From: JAFASC01 sp034669505
GTDB lineage: Bacteria > Pseudomonadota > Alphaproteobacteria > Rhizobiales > Beijerinckiaceae
Direction of reading: 5' to 3'
Length of the DNA stretch: 64,000 bases
Assembly: GCA_034669505.1 (NCBI GenBank)
Contig: JAXDNJ010000059.1
Location: 62,001-126,000 of the forward strand
Shown: piece after piece, positions 50,857 to 61,930 of the stretch
How the letters are laid out: each line of letters starts with the position of its first letter
Numbering within the stretch: position 1 is the first letter of the stretch
Notes under the pieces: model-generated
Told to the model about the DNA's origin: nothing
Database searches by the model: none
The model's input: the letters and a program-made list of their open reading frames with translations, nothing else
Made by a program: the position numbers and the translations under genes

Positions 50857-51327
50857 TCATTGTGGCTTCGGCTGCACATGGTGGGATACTGTCAGCCAGC
50901 GGCCATCGATCTTTTCGTAAACGTTGGTGACCATCCAATCGACTTTCCGGGTAGTGCCGTCTTTCATTTGCGCCAGCCCGGTCTCGGCACCGATCTCCCA
51001 CGCGAGATTGCCAACGGCATGAACGTGAGCGTCAATCAGCGCGACCGTTCGCTGTGCAAATGGCTTGTTGAAGTCGATCCAGTATTGTTTTTGCGCCTCC
51101 CACCCGACGATGATTGTGGTGCTGCGCGGGCCCACATACGTCACATAAGGGGTGTGGGCCCATACCTTTTCCATTGCCGTTCCATCGTCGACCACGACGA
51201 CAGCGGCATAAAAAGCATCGCTGGCAGCTTTCACCGCTTCAAGGTCGGCACCTTGTTGCGTAACCGCGCCGCTAGCAGAAGACGCGACTGCCAGCGCGGC
51301 CAACGTGAGCATGTTGCGCCATTTCAT
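50857..51327 (-). CDS. Secreted SnoaL-like (NTF2-fold) protein
   Basis: A 156-residue protein with a signal peptide (MKWRNMLTLAALAVASSASGA) and an NTF2-like domain of the SnoaL type. It has an N-terminal helix with AVKAASDAFYAAVVV, strands VWAHTPYVTYVGP and IDAHVHAVGNLAWEIGAE, and the final KVDWMVTNVYEKIDGRWLTVSHHV. Such folds act as isomerases, hydratases or small-ligand binders; no active site is certain. ATG 51327 has AGGAG 8 bases upstream; the in-frame GTG 51336 overlaps that site and is unlikely. Divergent from a LysR regulator 124 bp away, which may control it. Confidence 0.8.
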   Translation of the reverse strand: MKWRNMLTLAALAVASSASGAVTQQGADLEAVKAASDAFYAAVVVVDDGTAMEKVWAHTPYVTYVGPRSTTIIVGWEAQKQYWIDFNKPFAQRTVALIDAHVHAVGNLAWEIGAETGLAQMKDGTTRKVDWMVTNVYEKIDGRWLTVSHHVQPKPQ

Positions 51328-51451
51328 TGGCCCCACTCCTTAGGAACTTTTGCGATGCTTTAGGCTCGCGGTGCATTCTGCCCATCTACGCCCTTTACAG
51401 CCGAGGGATAATGGACGATGAACGCTGAATACTCATGAATTGAATTCACCT

Positions 51452-52375
51452 ATGACCAACGCTTCCTACGAAATGAGTGTATTTGCGCGTGTGGTGGAAC
51501 GTGGCAGCTTCGGCGCCGCAGCCCAAGACTTCGGACTTTCGCCTTCCGCCGTCTCGAAACTCATCTTGCGACTGGAACACCGCCTAGGTGTACGTCTTAT
51601 CAACCGGACCACGCGCCGGCTGGCACTTACCGCGGAAGGCGCGACATATCTCGAACGTTCACGCGAGATTCTAGCGGCCATCGAGGCGGCAGAATCGGAG
51701 ATCGCTTCGGCGCGTACTTCGCCGCGCGGGCATTTGCGTGTGCATGCACCGCCGGTGATGATTGGGGATCATTTTGGACCGGGATTGTCGGAGTTCTTGG
51801 CTCGCTATCCTCGAGTAACCGTCGAGTTCCTGGTAGCGAACCGTGCCATCGATCTCGTCGCCGAAAACGTTGATGTTGCTATGCGAACGGGACAGCTTCC
51901 CGATTCATCTATGGTCGCATGCAAGATCATTGACCTTACGCAGATCGTCTGCGCCAGCCCGGAATATCTGGGGCGCCACGGGCGTCCCTTAGTGCCGTCT
52001 GATCTGACGCGGCACCAATGTTTGACTCTCAACAGCATTCCTGAACCCGGAACTTGGACCTTCGACAGCCACGGAGATCGCGTGGTTGTCGAGGTCAATG
52101 GTGGCATCAGCGCCGACAGTTCCGATGTGCTTGTGAGACTGGCCACGGAAGGCGTGGGGATCGTTCGCTTAGGCGAGTTGGCGGTGGCAAGGGCAGTCAG
52201 AAATGGCTCGTTAGAGCCGTTGCTACAGGATGTGCAGGTGCGAGAAAGCTATCCGTTGTGGGCTGTTTTGCCCCCAGGTCGACAGCGGTCACCCAAGGTC
52301 AAGGCCTTTCTTGCCTTTCTGGCCGAACAGATTGGTTCCGCGCCGTGGCGAAGCGGCGCCGGAAGCTGGAAGTAG
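51452..52375 (+). CDS. LysR-family transcriptional regulator
   Basis: A 307-residue regulator with an N-terminal winged helix-turn-helix (MSVFARVVERGSFGAAAQDF, LSPSAVSKLILRLEHRLG, LINRTTRRLALT) and a two-lobed effector domain (SPRGHLRVHAPPVMIGDHF to the C terminus), of the subgroup close to DmlR/AaeR-like regulators. ATG 51452 is chosen over TTG 51440. GAATT-G-AATTC at 51437-51447 just before the start could be part of an operator. By the usual LysR rule it probably controls the divergent SnoaL-like gene as well as itself. Confidence 0.92.
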   Translation: MTNASYEMSVFARVVERGSFGAAAQDFGLSPSAVSKLILRLEHRLGVRLINRTTRRLALTAEGATYLERSREILAAIEAAESEIASARTSPRGHLRVHAPPVMIGDHFGPGLSEFLARYPRVTVEFLVANRAIDLVAENVDVAMRTGQLPDSSMVACKIIDLTQIVCASPEYLGRHGRPLVPSDLTRHQCLTLNSIPEPGTWTFDSHGDRVVVEVNGGISADSSDVLVRLATEGVGIVRLGELAVARAVRNGSLEPLLQDVQVRESYPLWAVLPPGRQRSPKVKAFLAFLAEQIGSAPWRSGAGSWK

Positions 52376-52506
52376 GGGCCGCCTTAGGGCATCCAGTCAT
52401 TTCGTTGCAATTGGGCTCCGGGGTATGACTGCATAGTCGAAGTTACGAATTTCGCGTAGGCTCAATGTATACCCTCGAGCTATCTCGTTTCAGCATCCAT
52501 TACACC

Positions 52507-53052
52507 CTAGCCGGGATGGCGATGATGTCCCTTGCTTTCGCCATATCCCCTTAGTTGCTGGTAGAGGGCGAGCTGTTCCGGTCGCAGCAACCCGCGTGTT
52601 TCCGAATGCGCGGCTAAGTGCACGGCGCGCAGCCGGCCATTTAACTCACCAATCGCTGTCGTCTCAGTGGCAAGACGCTCGGACGTGATCTCGCCTTTCG
52701 CAAAGAGCTTGTCGAGCGCTTGCTCGCGCTCAATCATCTCGGCGCCCAGAGATTTCGCCGCCGCGCTCATGCGATCGAAAATCGCGGTGATCTGGGCAAG
52801 CTGATCGTCTGAAAGCCGAAGCTGCTTGCCAAGCATGCGCACATGGGCAGGACCGGGATAGCCATTGAGCTCAGCCGCCTTCGCTAAGCCCATGCCTTCA
52901 CCTTTGCGCAGGGCGTCGATGTCTTCATCCGATAGTGCTTTGATGCTCCGACTTTGCTGCCCGGCATAGGGGCTCGCCGGCATCTTGGCGGCAATCGACG
53001 GCCACGCGAGAACGCACGTCGCCAGAGCGACAAAGAGGCATCGGCGGTGCAT
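52507..53052 (-). CDS. Periplasmic Spy/CpxP-like protein
   Basis: A 181-residue exported protein with a signal peptide (cleaved near SIAAK) and a helical domain of the Spy/CpxP/heavy-metal-sensor group. The hallmark is LRLSDDQLAQITAIFDRMSAAAK, followed by ERLATETTAIGELNGRLRAVHLAAH and a final LLRPEQLALYQQLRGYG. An N-terminal segment ALRKGEGMGLAKAAELNGYPGP is typical of alphaproteobacterial members. The histidine-rich end (GHHRHPG) could bind metal. Spy-like proteins act as chaperones or metal sensors in the periplasm. It stands alone upstream of amtB's end. Confidence 0.85.
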   Translation of the reverse strand: MHRRCLFVALATCVLAWPSIAAKMPASPYAGQQSRSIKALSDEDIDALRKGEGMGLAKAAELNGYPGPAHVRMLGKQLRLSDDQLAQITAIFDRMSAAAKSLGAEMIEREQALDKLFAKGEITSERLATETTAIGELNGRLRAVHLAAHSETRGLLRPEQLALYQQLRGYGESKGHHRHPG

Positions 53053-53093
53053 GATCTTACCTCTCCGGCCGGCGAGTATCAGGGGTGGTCAAC

Positions 53094-54389
53094 CTAGCCC
53101 GCGTAATCGTAGGCGCGCTCACCATGTGTGGTGAAATCCAGCCCGTCGAATTCGCGTTCGGGATCGACGCGCAGGCCGGTGAGCGGACGCAAAGCGCGCA
53201 CGAGCACGAACGTCACGCCGGCTGACCACACAGCAGCGACTGCAATCGCGAAAAACTGCGCGCCCAGCTGACGCGGGAAATCCATTCCGGCCGCGAAGCC
53301 AACGCCGCCAAGGGCAGCTGCGGTAAAGACGCTGACGAGCGCCGAACCAAGCATGCCGCCGACACCATGCACAGCGAACACGTCGAGTGAATCGTCGATG
53401 ACGAGCCGCTGCTTCACGAACACGGTTGCAAAGAAGCAGATTGCGCCGCCAAGCCCGCCGATGAGAATCGCGGCGGCCGGATGCACGTAACCCGCCGCCG
53501 GTGTGATCGTGGCAAGCCCGGCGACGCAGCCGGTGACGATGCCGATGCAGGTCGGCTTGCCGCTGCGGATCCACTCGATCGCAATCCAGGCGAGCGCGCC
53601 GGCGGACGCGGCGAGATGCGTCGCCATGATTGCCGACGCCGCACTCGCGTCCGCCGCGAGCGCGCTGCCGCCGTTGAAGCCGAACCAGCCGACCCAGAGC
53701 ATGCCGGCGCCGGCCATCGTCATGCCAGGCCGGTGCGGCGGCTCGAAATGCGCGGGAAAGCCGCGGCGCTTGCCGATGAGGATTGCCGCGATAAGCGCGG
53801 AGACGCCCGCGGTCGTATGCACGACGATGCCGCCGGCAAAATCAAGCGTGCCGAGCGAGGCCAGCCACCCGCCGCCCCACACCCAGTGCGCGATGGGAAT
53901 GTAGACGATGATGAGCCAGAGCGCGCTGAAGACGAGCACGAAAGCAAACGTGACGCGCTCGGGAAACGCGCCGATGATCAAAGCCGGCGTGATGATTGCG
54001 AACGTCATCTGGAACAGCGCGATGACGATTTCGGGCAGGCCGCTCGGCGGCACGACTGGATCAAGGCCGGTGAGGAAGCTCTTTGACAGCGAGCCGAGAA
54101 TGGCGCCGGTGCCGCCGAATACCAAGGAGTAGCCGCAGATCGCCCAGATCAGCGAGACGACGCAGCAGATCGAAAAGCACTGCATCACGACCGAGAGCAG
54201 GTTCTTCGCCTGGACGAGGCCGCCATAGAACAGCGCGAGGCCGGGCAGGGTCATGAACAGGACGAGCGCGGAAGCCGTGAGCACCCAGGCGATGTGCCCG
54301 CTTTCCGCCGACGTGCCGGTCGCCGCGAAGGCGGTGCCGATGGAAAGAAAGCATGTGAGGGCGGCAATGACCGGACCGAAGCGATGCAT
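53094..54389 (-). CDS. amtB: Ammonium transporter
   Basis: A 431-residue inner-membrane channel for ammonium with an N-terminal signal-like segment (about 5-23) and eleven predicted helices. The two pore histidines are His191 in GGIVVHTTAG and His341 in FAVHGVGGMLG; the family stretch GWFGFNGGSAL is present. No glnK (PII) gene is adjacent, unlike the usual glnK-amtB pair. Only 69 bp separate it from the upstream dipeptidase gene, and that gap holds a hairpin reaching to 5 bases before the ATG, overlapping the only AGG-type ribosome-binding site. Confidence 0.95.
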   Translation of the reverse strand: MHRFGPVIAALTCFLSIGTAFAATGTSAESGHIAWVLTASALVLFMTLPGLALFYGGLVQAKNLLSVVMQCFSICCVVSLIWAICGYSLVFGGTGAILGSLSKSFLTGLDPVVPPSGLPEIVIALFQMTFAIITPALIIGAFPERVTFAFVLVFSALWLIIVYIPIAHWVWGGGWLASLGTLDFAGGIVVHTTAGVSALIAAILIGKRRGFPAHFEPPHRPGMTMAGAGMLWVGWFGFNGGSALAADASAASAIMATHLAASAGALAWIAIEWIRSGKPTCIGIVTGCVAGLATITPAAGYVHPAAAILIGGLGGAICFFATVFVKQRLVIDDSLDVFAVHGVGGMLGSALVSVFTAAALGGVGFAAGMDFPRQLGAQFFAIAVAAVWSAGVTFVLVRALRPLTGLRVDPEREFDGLDFTTHGERAYDYAG

Positions 54390-54394
54390 GAAAG

Positions 54395-54430
54395 GACGCC
54401 TGAGATCAGCCGCGATTGGCCTCAGGCGTC
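54395..54430 (-). promoter_or_regulatory. Perfect 10-bp inverted repeat in the amtB leader
   Basis: GACGCCTGAG at 54395-54404 is matched by CTCAGGCGTC at 54421-54430, with a 16-base spacer. Read on the minus strand the hairpin follows the dipeptidase stop and is followed by CTTTC, so it could be a weak terminator. Its 3' arm also contains the only AGG close to the amtB start codon at 54389, so it could restrict translation of amtB. Which role applies is open. Confidence 0.5.
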
Positions 54431-54458
54431 TTAGATGATGCTTTGTTGTGCAACAAGC

Positions 54459-55576
54459 CTATCGAGCGGGCTTGCGGGCCTTCTCCACGGCTTCGAAGGC
54501 TCGGATGAAATTGCCGCTCGCGAGCTTCTCCAGATCGGCGTCCGGCCAGCCCCGCTGCATCAGCTCGGCGAAAATGTGCGGGAAGCAGGCGACATCCTTC
54601 AGGCCCTCGCCTTGCGGGCCGCCGAAGAAATCCGAGCCGATGCCGAGATGATCGGCGCCGATCTTGCCGCGCAGGTAATCGAGGTGGTCGCAATACTCAG
54701 TGAGCGTGCCGCGCGGCCAGGGCCCGAGCTCGCGCTCGCGCGCCGGCACGACCTCGTCCATGTCGACGCCCCGCGCCGTCGCGCCGTGCTCGTCTTTCAG
54801 CGGCTTCATCCAGTCGCGCGATTTCTGCGAGATGAAATCGGGCACGAACGTCGGCATCACAATGCCGCCGTTGCCCGCCACGCGATCGAGCACGTCGTCC
54901 GGGACGTTGCGCGGATGATCGCAGAGCGCACGCGCGTTCGAATGTGACCACACAACCGGCGCGCTTGTGATGTCGAGCACCTGGTGCATCACCGTCGGGC
55001 TCACATGCGCGAGATCGACGATCATGCCGACATCGTTCATCGCGGCGATGACATCGCGGCCGAAATCGGAGAGGCCGTTATGGCGGGGCGCGTCGGTGGC
55101 GCTGTCGCACCAGTCGGTCGTGGCGTTATGGCAGAGCGTCATCAGCCGCACGCCGAGATCGTAGAAGGCAAACAGCGTATCGAGCCGGTTTTCCAGCGCG
55201 GCGCCGTTCTCGATCGTGATGAAGCTGGCGATCTTATTGTCCGCCTTTGCCTGCGCGATGTTGGCGCTGCACAAGGCCGGCAGGAACACATGCGGATAAA
55301 GCGCGTTCATGCGCCGCGTCAGCGCGATCTGCTGCAGCGCGAAACTCGCCGGCTGCTTCTCGCGTGGCGGCACGAACGCTGCCCAGAATTGCGCGGCGAC
55401 CTTCCCCTCGATCAGCCGCGGGATGTCGGTGTCGCGGCCCTCGCGCCGCTGTTCCAGATGGAAGGCAGCGACATCGCCGCGCGCCTGTTTGTCGGCGCGA
55501 ATGATGAAAGGCAGATCGTTATGCCCGTCGACAAGCGGGATGCGATCCAGAAACGCCCGCGCGCGCTCGAGCATGC

Positions 55577-55580
<4 letters not shown>
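54459..55580 (-). CDS. Membrane dipeptidase family (M19) metallopeptidase
   Basis: A protein of about 373 residues of the renal-dipeptidase family, a binuclear zinc TIM barrel. The metal ligands appear as DGHNDLP near the N terminus, the bridging Glu in SFITIENGAAL, and histidines in TLCHNATTDW and VDLAHVSP; SHSNARALCDHPRNVPDD is the conserved continuation. No signal peptide is seen, so it is probably cytosolic. GTG 55580 overlaps the pccA stop as GTGA; ATG 55574 two codons later is the alternative. It is cotranscribed with pccA, though a metabolic link is not obvious. Confidence 0.9.
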
Positions 55581-57586
<2,006 letters not shown>

Positions 57587-57709
57587 GCTTCTCCCGCCGG
57601 CACGGACCGCTCCGCCTTGCGCCTAGCAAGGCCCGTGAAAGATTGTCAGGCTCGGGTCTATTGGAGGGCGGGAGCGCCGTCCAGAGCGGGGGCGGGGAGG
57701 GCTTGTCTC

Positions 57710-58093
57710 ATGATCGATCATGTCTCGATCGCCGTTGCGGACCTGAAAAAGAGCGCCGCGTTCTATGCGGCCGTCCTGGAGCCGCTCGGCTATACAAAAA
57801 TCGCAGACCGGCCGGCAAGCGTCGGGTTCGGCAAAAAATATCCGGAATTTTGGCTGAACGCGCGGCCGGGCGGTACGCCGGCGTCTGACGATACCGGCGC
57901 ACATATTTGCCTACGGGCGAAAAGCATCGATGCGGTGCGTGAGTTTCACGCGCGAGCTCTCGCCAATGGCGGCCGCGACGATGGCGCCCCCGGCCCGCGC
58001 AAGGCCGAGATGACGGACTATTTCGGCGCCTTCATCCGTGATCCCGACGGCAATAAGCTTGAGGCGATGACGATTCCGGAGCCTTCAGCCTGA
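57710..58093 (+). CDS. VOC-family (glyoxalase/dioxygenase superfamily) protein
   Basis: A 127-residue single-chain VOC protein: MIDHVSIAVADLKKSAAFYAA opens the first beta-alpha-beta-beta-beta unit with a metal-ligand His4, YPEFWLNARPGG closes it, and the second unit ends YFGAFIRDPDGNKLEAM, where the glutamate is the usual last metal ligand. The substrate is unknown. ATG 57710 has GGAGG 9 bases upstream; a very long in-frame extension antisense to pccA is spurious. It is divergent from pccA, and the next gene follows after 13 bp. Confidence 0.88.
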   Translation: MIDHVSIAVADLKKSAAFYAAVLEPLGYTKIADRPASVGFGKKYPEFWLNARPGGTPASDDTGAHICLRAKSIDAVREFHARALANGGRDDGAPGPRKAEMTDYFGAFIRDPDGNKLEAMTIPEPSA

Positions 58094-58106
58094 GGAGACA
58101 TATGCC

Positions 58107-58430
58107 ATGACGGCAAAGCGTAAATTCAAGAGCGATGCGTTTGAGGCAATTCATTCATCCGCCTCGGCGCTGCGCAAAGTTGGAGCCATCGATAAGGCGA
58201 CGATCAGAGATTTCGACGCTGCGTGCCTTGCTGTTCCTGGCTCGATGGACCCCCAGCAAATAAAGAAGCTTCGTGAAAGCAATCATGTCAGTCAGCCGGT
58301 ATTCGCGCGCTTTCTTAATACCAGCGAAAGCACGGTCGAAAAGTGGGAGACGGGCGCCAAGCGGCCGAGTGGCATGGCTCTCAAGCTGTTGACGATCGTA
58401 CAAAAGCACGGATTGCGAGTACTGAGCTGA
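58107..58430 (+). CDS. HigA-like XRE-family regulator without a toxin partner
   Basis: A 107-residue DNA-binding protein. The C-terminal half is a helix-turn-helix of the XRE type (QIKKLRESNHVSQPVFARFL then TSESTVEKWETGAKRPSG), as in HigA/NadS-type antitoxins; the N-terminal half (FEAIHSSASALRKVGAID) matches the same group. These antitoxins normally follow or precede a RelE-like toxin, but here the upstream gene is a VOC protein and downstream is panE on the other strand. GAGGAG before ATG 58107 overlaps the VOC stop, so the two are cotranscribed. It is an orphan or a repurposed regulator. Confidence 0.88.
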   Translation: MTAKRKFKSDAFEAIHSSASALRKVGAIDKATIRDFDAACLAVPGSMDPQQIKKLRESNHVSQPVFARFLNTSESTVEKWETGAKRPSGMALKLLTIVQKHGLRVLS

Positions 58431-58455
58431 CGCGTCCAGCTGCTGCTCTCCCTGA

Positions 58456-59382
58456 CTATTCCGGCCGTCCCGTCTCATACGGCGCGAGTGCCTGCGTGAT
58501 GAAACGATGCGTCGGCGTCGCAACACCATGCGTCTCGCCGAGCCGCACGACCGCGCCGGAAAGCCACGGCAGTTCGAGCGGCTTGCCGATATCGAGATCG
58601 TGCGCCATCGAGGCGCGCACCGTTGGCGGCAAATTATCGAAGACCTTCATCGTCTCGGCGACGTCGCTATCCTGCATATGAACGCCCGCCGCTTTCGCGA
58701 CGGCGATGATTTCCTCGACCAAAGCCTGCAGCATCGCGCGCGAGCGCGTGTTCGAGCGGATTTGTCCGAGATTGCAGCGGATGAGTGATGTGGTCGCGGC
58801 CATCGGCGCGAGCATCGCGAATTTCGACCAGAGAATGCGGGTGATGTCGGGCGCGAGCGCAACGTCGACTTTCGCCGCTTTGCAGACGTCGTAGAAAGCC
58901 TTCGTGCGCGCGCTCTCGCTTCCGTCCCTTTCGCCGAAGGTCAAGCGAGCGAAAAATCCGCCGCTGCGGATCAGCCCGGGGTCGGCAATGATTGCGGATA
59001 TGTAGGCAACACCAGCGACGACTTTGTGGCGTCCGAGAATAGATCCGACCCTGTCTGCGGCCTCGACGCCGTTCTGCACGGTGTAGATCGTCGTCTCAGG
59101 TCCGACGACAGGCTGCAATTGCGCGGCGGCGGCTTCGATATCGGACAATTTGACGGCGAAGAGGATCACATCGACCGGGCTGGTGATCTCCGCGGCACTC
59201 GCCACCGATTTTGCGGGCTGCAGGTGGAACTCGCCAAGCGGCCCCTCGGCACGCAGTCCGTCACGCCGGATCGCCTCGCCATGCGCGCCGCGCGCGATGA
59301 AGGTCACGTCATTGCCGGCCAACGCCAGCCGTCCGCCGAAATAGCCGCCGACGCCGCCGGCGCCCATGACAACAATGCGCAT
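58456..59382 (-). CDS. panE: 2-dehydropantoate 2-reductase family protein
   Basis: A 308-residue NADPH-dependent ketopantoate reductase-type enzyme; in pantothenate synthesis it makes pantoate. The Rossmann N-terminal domain starts MRIVVMGAGGVGGYFGGRLA, with ILFAVKLSDIE and YTVQNGVEAAD; the helical C-terminal domain has ITRILWSKFAMLAPMAATT, containing the catalytic-type lysine, and the C-terminal HDLDIGKPLELPWLSGAVV. Many bacteria hold several paralogues, so the symbol marks the family and not a proven role. A thioesterase gene lies 10 bp upstream on the same strand. Confidence 0.88.
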   Translation of the reverse strand: MRIVVMGAGGVGGYFGGRLALAGNDVTFIARGAHGEAIRRDGLRAEGPLGEFHLQPAKSVASAAEITSPVDVILFAVKLSDIEAAAAQLQPVVGPETTIYTVQNGVEAADRVGSILGRHKVVAGVAYISAIIADPGLIRSGGFFARLTFGERDGSESARTKAFYDVCKAAKVDVALAPDITRILWSKFAMLAPMAATTSLIRCNLGQIRSNTRSRAMLQALVEEIIAVAKAAGVHMQDSDVAETMKVFDNLPPTVRASMAHDLDIGKPLELPWLSGAVVRLGETHGVATPTHRFITQALAPYETGRPE

Positions 59383-59392
59383 CTTTGTGTCC

Positions 59393-59785
59393 TTAGCTTT
59401 TCGGCGGGATAACGAGCTGGGTCTGCGTCACCACGCCGGCGAGGCGGCCATCCGCGCGGCTGATCTTCGTCTGCCATACCATGGTCTGACGCCCTTTGTG
59501 GATGGGCGTGCAGGCCGCGCGCGCAACTTCGCCGACGGGCAAGGCGGCGAGAAAATTGGTCTTGCTCTCGATCGTCGTCGTCCAGGCGCCTTCCGGCAGA
59601 TTGAGCACGGTTGCGAGCGCGCCGACGGAATCCGCGAGCGCCATCAACGCCCCGCCATGCAAGACCGCAGGAATGGTGCAGAGATCGGGGCGCACCTCCA
59701 TTTCGGCTTCGACGAGATCTGGCGTACTCGTCGTCACACGAATGCCGAGGAGTTCGGAGAACGGCATGGTGGGAGGTGGGGTCAT
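59393..59785 (-). CDS. PaaI-type hotdog-fold thioesterase
   Basis: A 130-residue acyl-CoA thioesterase-like protein. The hotdog signature LHGGALMALADSVGALAT is present, with the catalytic-region TTIESKTNFLAALPVGEV, as in phenylacetate-type and other small thioesterases. The substrate is unknown. It is 10 bp upstream of panE and probably cotranscribed with it. Confidence 0.88.
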   Translation of the reverse strand: MTPPPTMPFSELLGIRVTTSTPDLVEAEMEVRPDLCTIPAVLHGGALMALADSVGALATVLNLPEGAWTTTIESKTNFLAALPVGEVARAACTPIHKGRQTMVWQTKISRADGRLAGVVTQTQLVIPPKS

Positions 59786-59993
59786 GCGGTGATTCTGGAC
59801 TGCGCCCCTACGATGTGCAAGATCAGAGCGTCCGGGGTGTTTGTTGCGAGGTGGGCACGGCTACATGACGGTTCTTGGTTGGCGAGCAGAATCTCCCTCT
59901 CAAGGCTGCAGACCAGTATAACTCGGATACCCCTCGCAGCGAGACTTCCGAAAGTTTCTGAGGATCAGATTTCAAATCGTTGTGGAGTATCAA

Positions 59994-60949
59994 ATGCCAA
60001 GCGCAGAGAACGTTGTTTCATTAGAACAAGGGGTTGGGGAGCCGCAGCAAAGTGACGCCAGGATCCACGCCGAGGAAGCAGATCTAGATAAGAGGATCAA
60101 TAATCGCCAGTTCATAAATGATATTCAACAACTGCGCGACCTAAGCAGCTTTATGAATAATGAGGCTATACCAGTAGTTCTTTCAGACCGAGACATGGAA
60201 GCCATGGGTGAATTGTTTACGCTTAGCTTGGGGGAATCCTTGCTTAGCACCAGAGGATACCGCGGCCGCGCGCCGACTGCCTCTGAATGGGCCGCAGTCG
60301 CAAAATACAATCAAATGCTTTTCCCATTATTATCGGAAAGCCAGAGACGAAGGTTCTTGCTTGGTCGAATTTCCGTCGGTTTTGCACGACTGCCGTTTGT
60401 GCTTCCCTTAGTACCTTTGTTTTCTCTGCTCGGGTCAGTATTCATAGCAAACGTTTATCAACAGAGGCTTGGGGTACGCCGCTACTCGTGAGCTTCTACC
60501 TTTTCTGGCTAACGTCACTAGGTGCGATTGGATCTATAGCTTTTATAGGAATGAACGCCCTTTCCGTGCAACAAGATATCACTTTCGATTTGCTCAATCC
60601 TCGGCTTCTCTACCTTCGGATCGCTCTCGGCGGACTCTTTAGTTTGGTCCTGACGTTGCCCTATGGCTTTTCCGGCTTTAAACTCTTCATATTCTCACTG
60701 GTATCGTTATCCGGTCAGAATAGCTTGAGTGCTGGGGATGCTTTGATGCTCATCATCCCGTTTCTGCTGGGCTTCAGCACATCTCTCGTGATCATGATAT
60801 TGAATCGCCTTCTCGAAGCTACGCAAAGCTTTTTCGGGAGGACAGTCGTGGCTGTCGTGCCCCCGTCCCGTGGTCAAGTAAGAGCACGCGGCAGTCAGAT
60901 GGACACACCAGCCAGTAAACGGGACGGAGCGGGGAGGAAGCCGACATAA
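59994..60949 (+). pseudogene. Frameshifted low-GC membrane protein gene
   Basis: Two overlapping open frames form one gene broken by a single-base shift. The first (ATG 59994, GGAG 6 bases upstream) encodes a polar N-terminal domain of about 150 residues (NNRQFINDIQQLRDLSSFM, SEWAAVAKYNQMLFPLLS) and ends at 60491. The frame one base back continues with a membrane domain: LLVSFYLFWLTSLGAIGSIAFIGM, LRIALGGLFSLVLTLPYGF and DALMLIIPFLLGFSTSLVIMIL, ending QSFFGR and a basic tail at 60949. Adding one base to the GGGG at 60471-60474 joins them smoothly. The DNA is clearly less GC-rich than both neighbours, pointing to acquisition. Function unknown; a sequencing error is possible. Confidence 0.65.
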
Positions 60950-61018
60950 GACGCGTCAGCCATCTAGCCAGGCTACCTGTCATCACATCCGGTTCATACT
61001 TAAGCTCTGGTTTGAAGC

Positions 61019-61870
61019 TTAGTTCTTTTGCGCGACCATGCTGTCCTCGCCGCGCAGCCAGCGGCGCCAGTCGCCTTCGGAGCCGTAGAACGCGTTGCGG
61101 TCGACCGCACCCTGAATGCCGGGCACGGAACCGTCGGAGGCGTATTGCCAGATGTGCCAATGGCGGTTCCCGTAGCGCACCGCCGGGTGGTATTTCGTGC
61201 TGCGGACCCAGATCGGATATTCCGACAGCGCGCCGTCAAACAGAATGCTCTGGTAGAAATCGACGGACGAATAGATGACCGGCTTCTTGCCGTAGTGGCG
61301 CTCCAATTCCTGCAGGATGAGCCGCATGTCGGCGATCGTCTTGTCTCGCTCGAGCGTGCGCTTGCACATTTTCGATTGCGGCGTCGCTTCGACGTCGAGC
61401 ACCGGCGGCAATGCGTCGGGCTCGACCGGCACGTTTTTGATGAACCAGTTGGCCTCTTCCTGCCAAGGCCGGCACCAGAACATGAAGTGGTACGCGCCGC
61501 GCGGAATGCCTGCGGCGCGCGCGCCCTCCCAGTTCGCCTGGAATTTCGAATCGACGACGTCACCGCCTTCGGTCGCCTTGATCCAGGCGAAGCGGACGCC
61601 GCCGTCACGTACCTGCTGCCAGTCGATATCGCCCTGGTATTTGGAGACGTCGATGCCCTGGATCGGATGTTCGGTGTGGCGCGAAGCCGGGTACTTCTGG
61701 AGTTCGCTCTCCGGCACCATGAAGGCGAAGCGCCGGTCCTTGCCGTTCGGCGTATAGGCGCGGCTGTCGATCGTCGGTCCGCACCCGGCAAGGGCGAGGC
61801 CGAACGCGACGAGGAGCGCACTTATAGAGATAGATCGGGTCGACAACAACGCGGCAGCCATACTCGCCAT
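61019..61870 (-). CDS. Lipoprotein with GH25 muramidase domain
   Basis: A protein of about 283 residues with a lipoprotein signal (lipobox LAGC near residue 30) and a glycoside hydrolase family 25 barrel. The family opening GIDVSKYQGDIDWQQV is present with the conserved Asp, followed by FAWIKATEGGDV, AGIPRGAYHFMFW and PPVLDVEATP, where DVE holds the catalytic acid. It would cleave peptidoglycan glycan strands while tethered to the envelope. ATG 61870 is chosen; 61861 is possible. It follows mgtE on the same strand by 60 bp. Confidence 0.9.
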   Translation of the reverse strand: MASMAAALLSTRSISISALLVAFGLALAGCGPTIDSRAYTPNGKDRRFAFMVPESELQKYPASRHTEHPIQGIDVSKYQGDIDWQQVRDGGVRFAWIKATEGGDVVDSKFQANWEGARAAGIPRGAYHFMFWCRPWQEEANWFIKNVPVEPDALPPVLDVEATPQSKMCKRTLERDKTIADMRLILQELERHYGKKPVIYSSVDFYQSILFDGALSEYPIWVRSTKYHPAVRYGNRHWHIWQYASDGSVPGIQGAVDRNAFYGSEGDWRRWLRGEDSMVAQKN

Positions 61871-61930
61871 GGAGGGCAAATTAGCGAGGAGCCGGTAATG
61901 ACCCGTTAATGCGGCCGAAAACCGGCGGCT

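Noticed and set aside
60440..60491. Programmed -1 frameshift in the low-GC membrane gene
   Set aside because: No slippery heptamer in the right phase (the run is CTTGGGG) and no obvious following hairpin; a simple base loss explains the break better.
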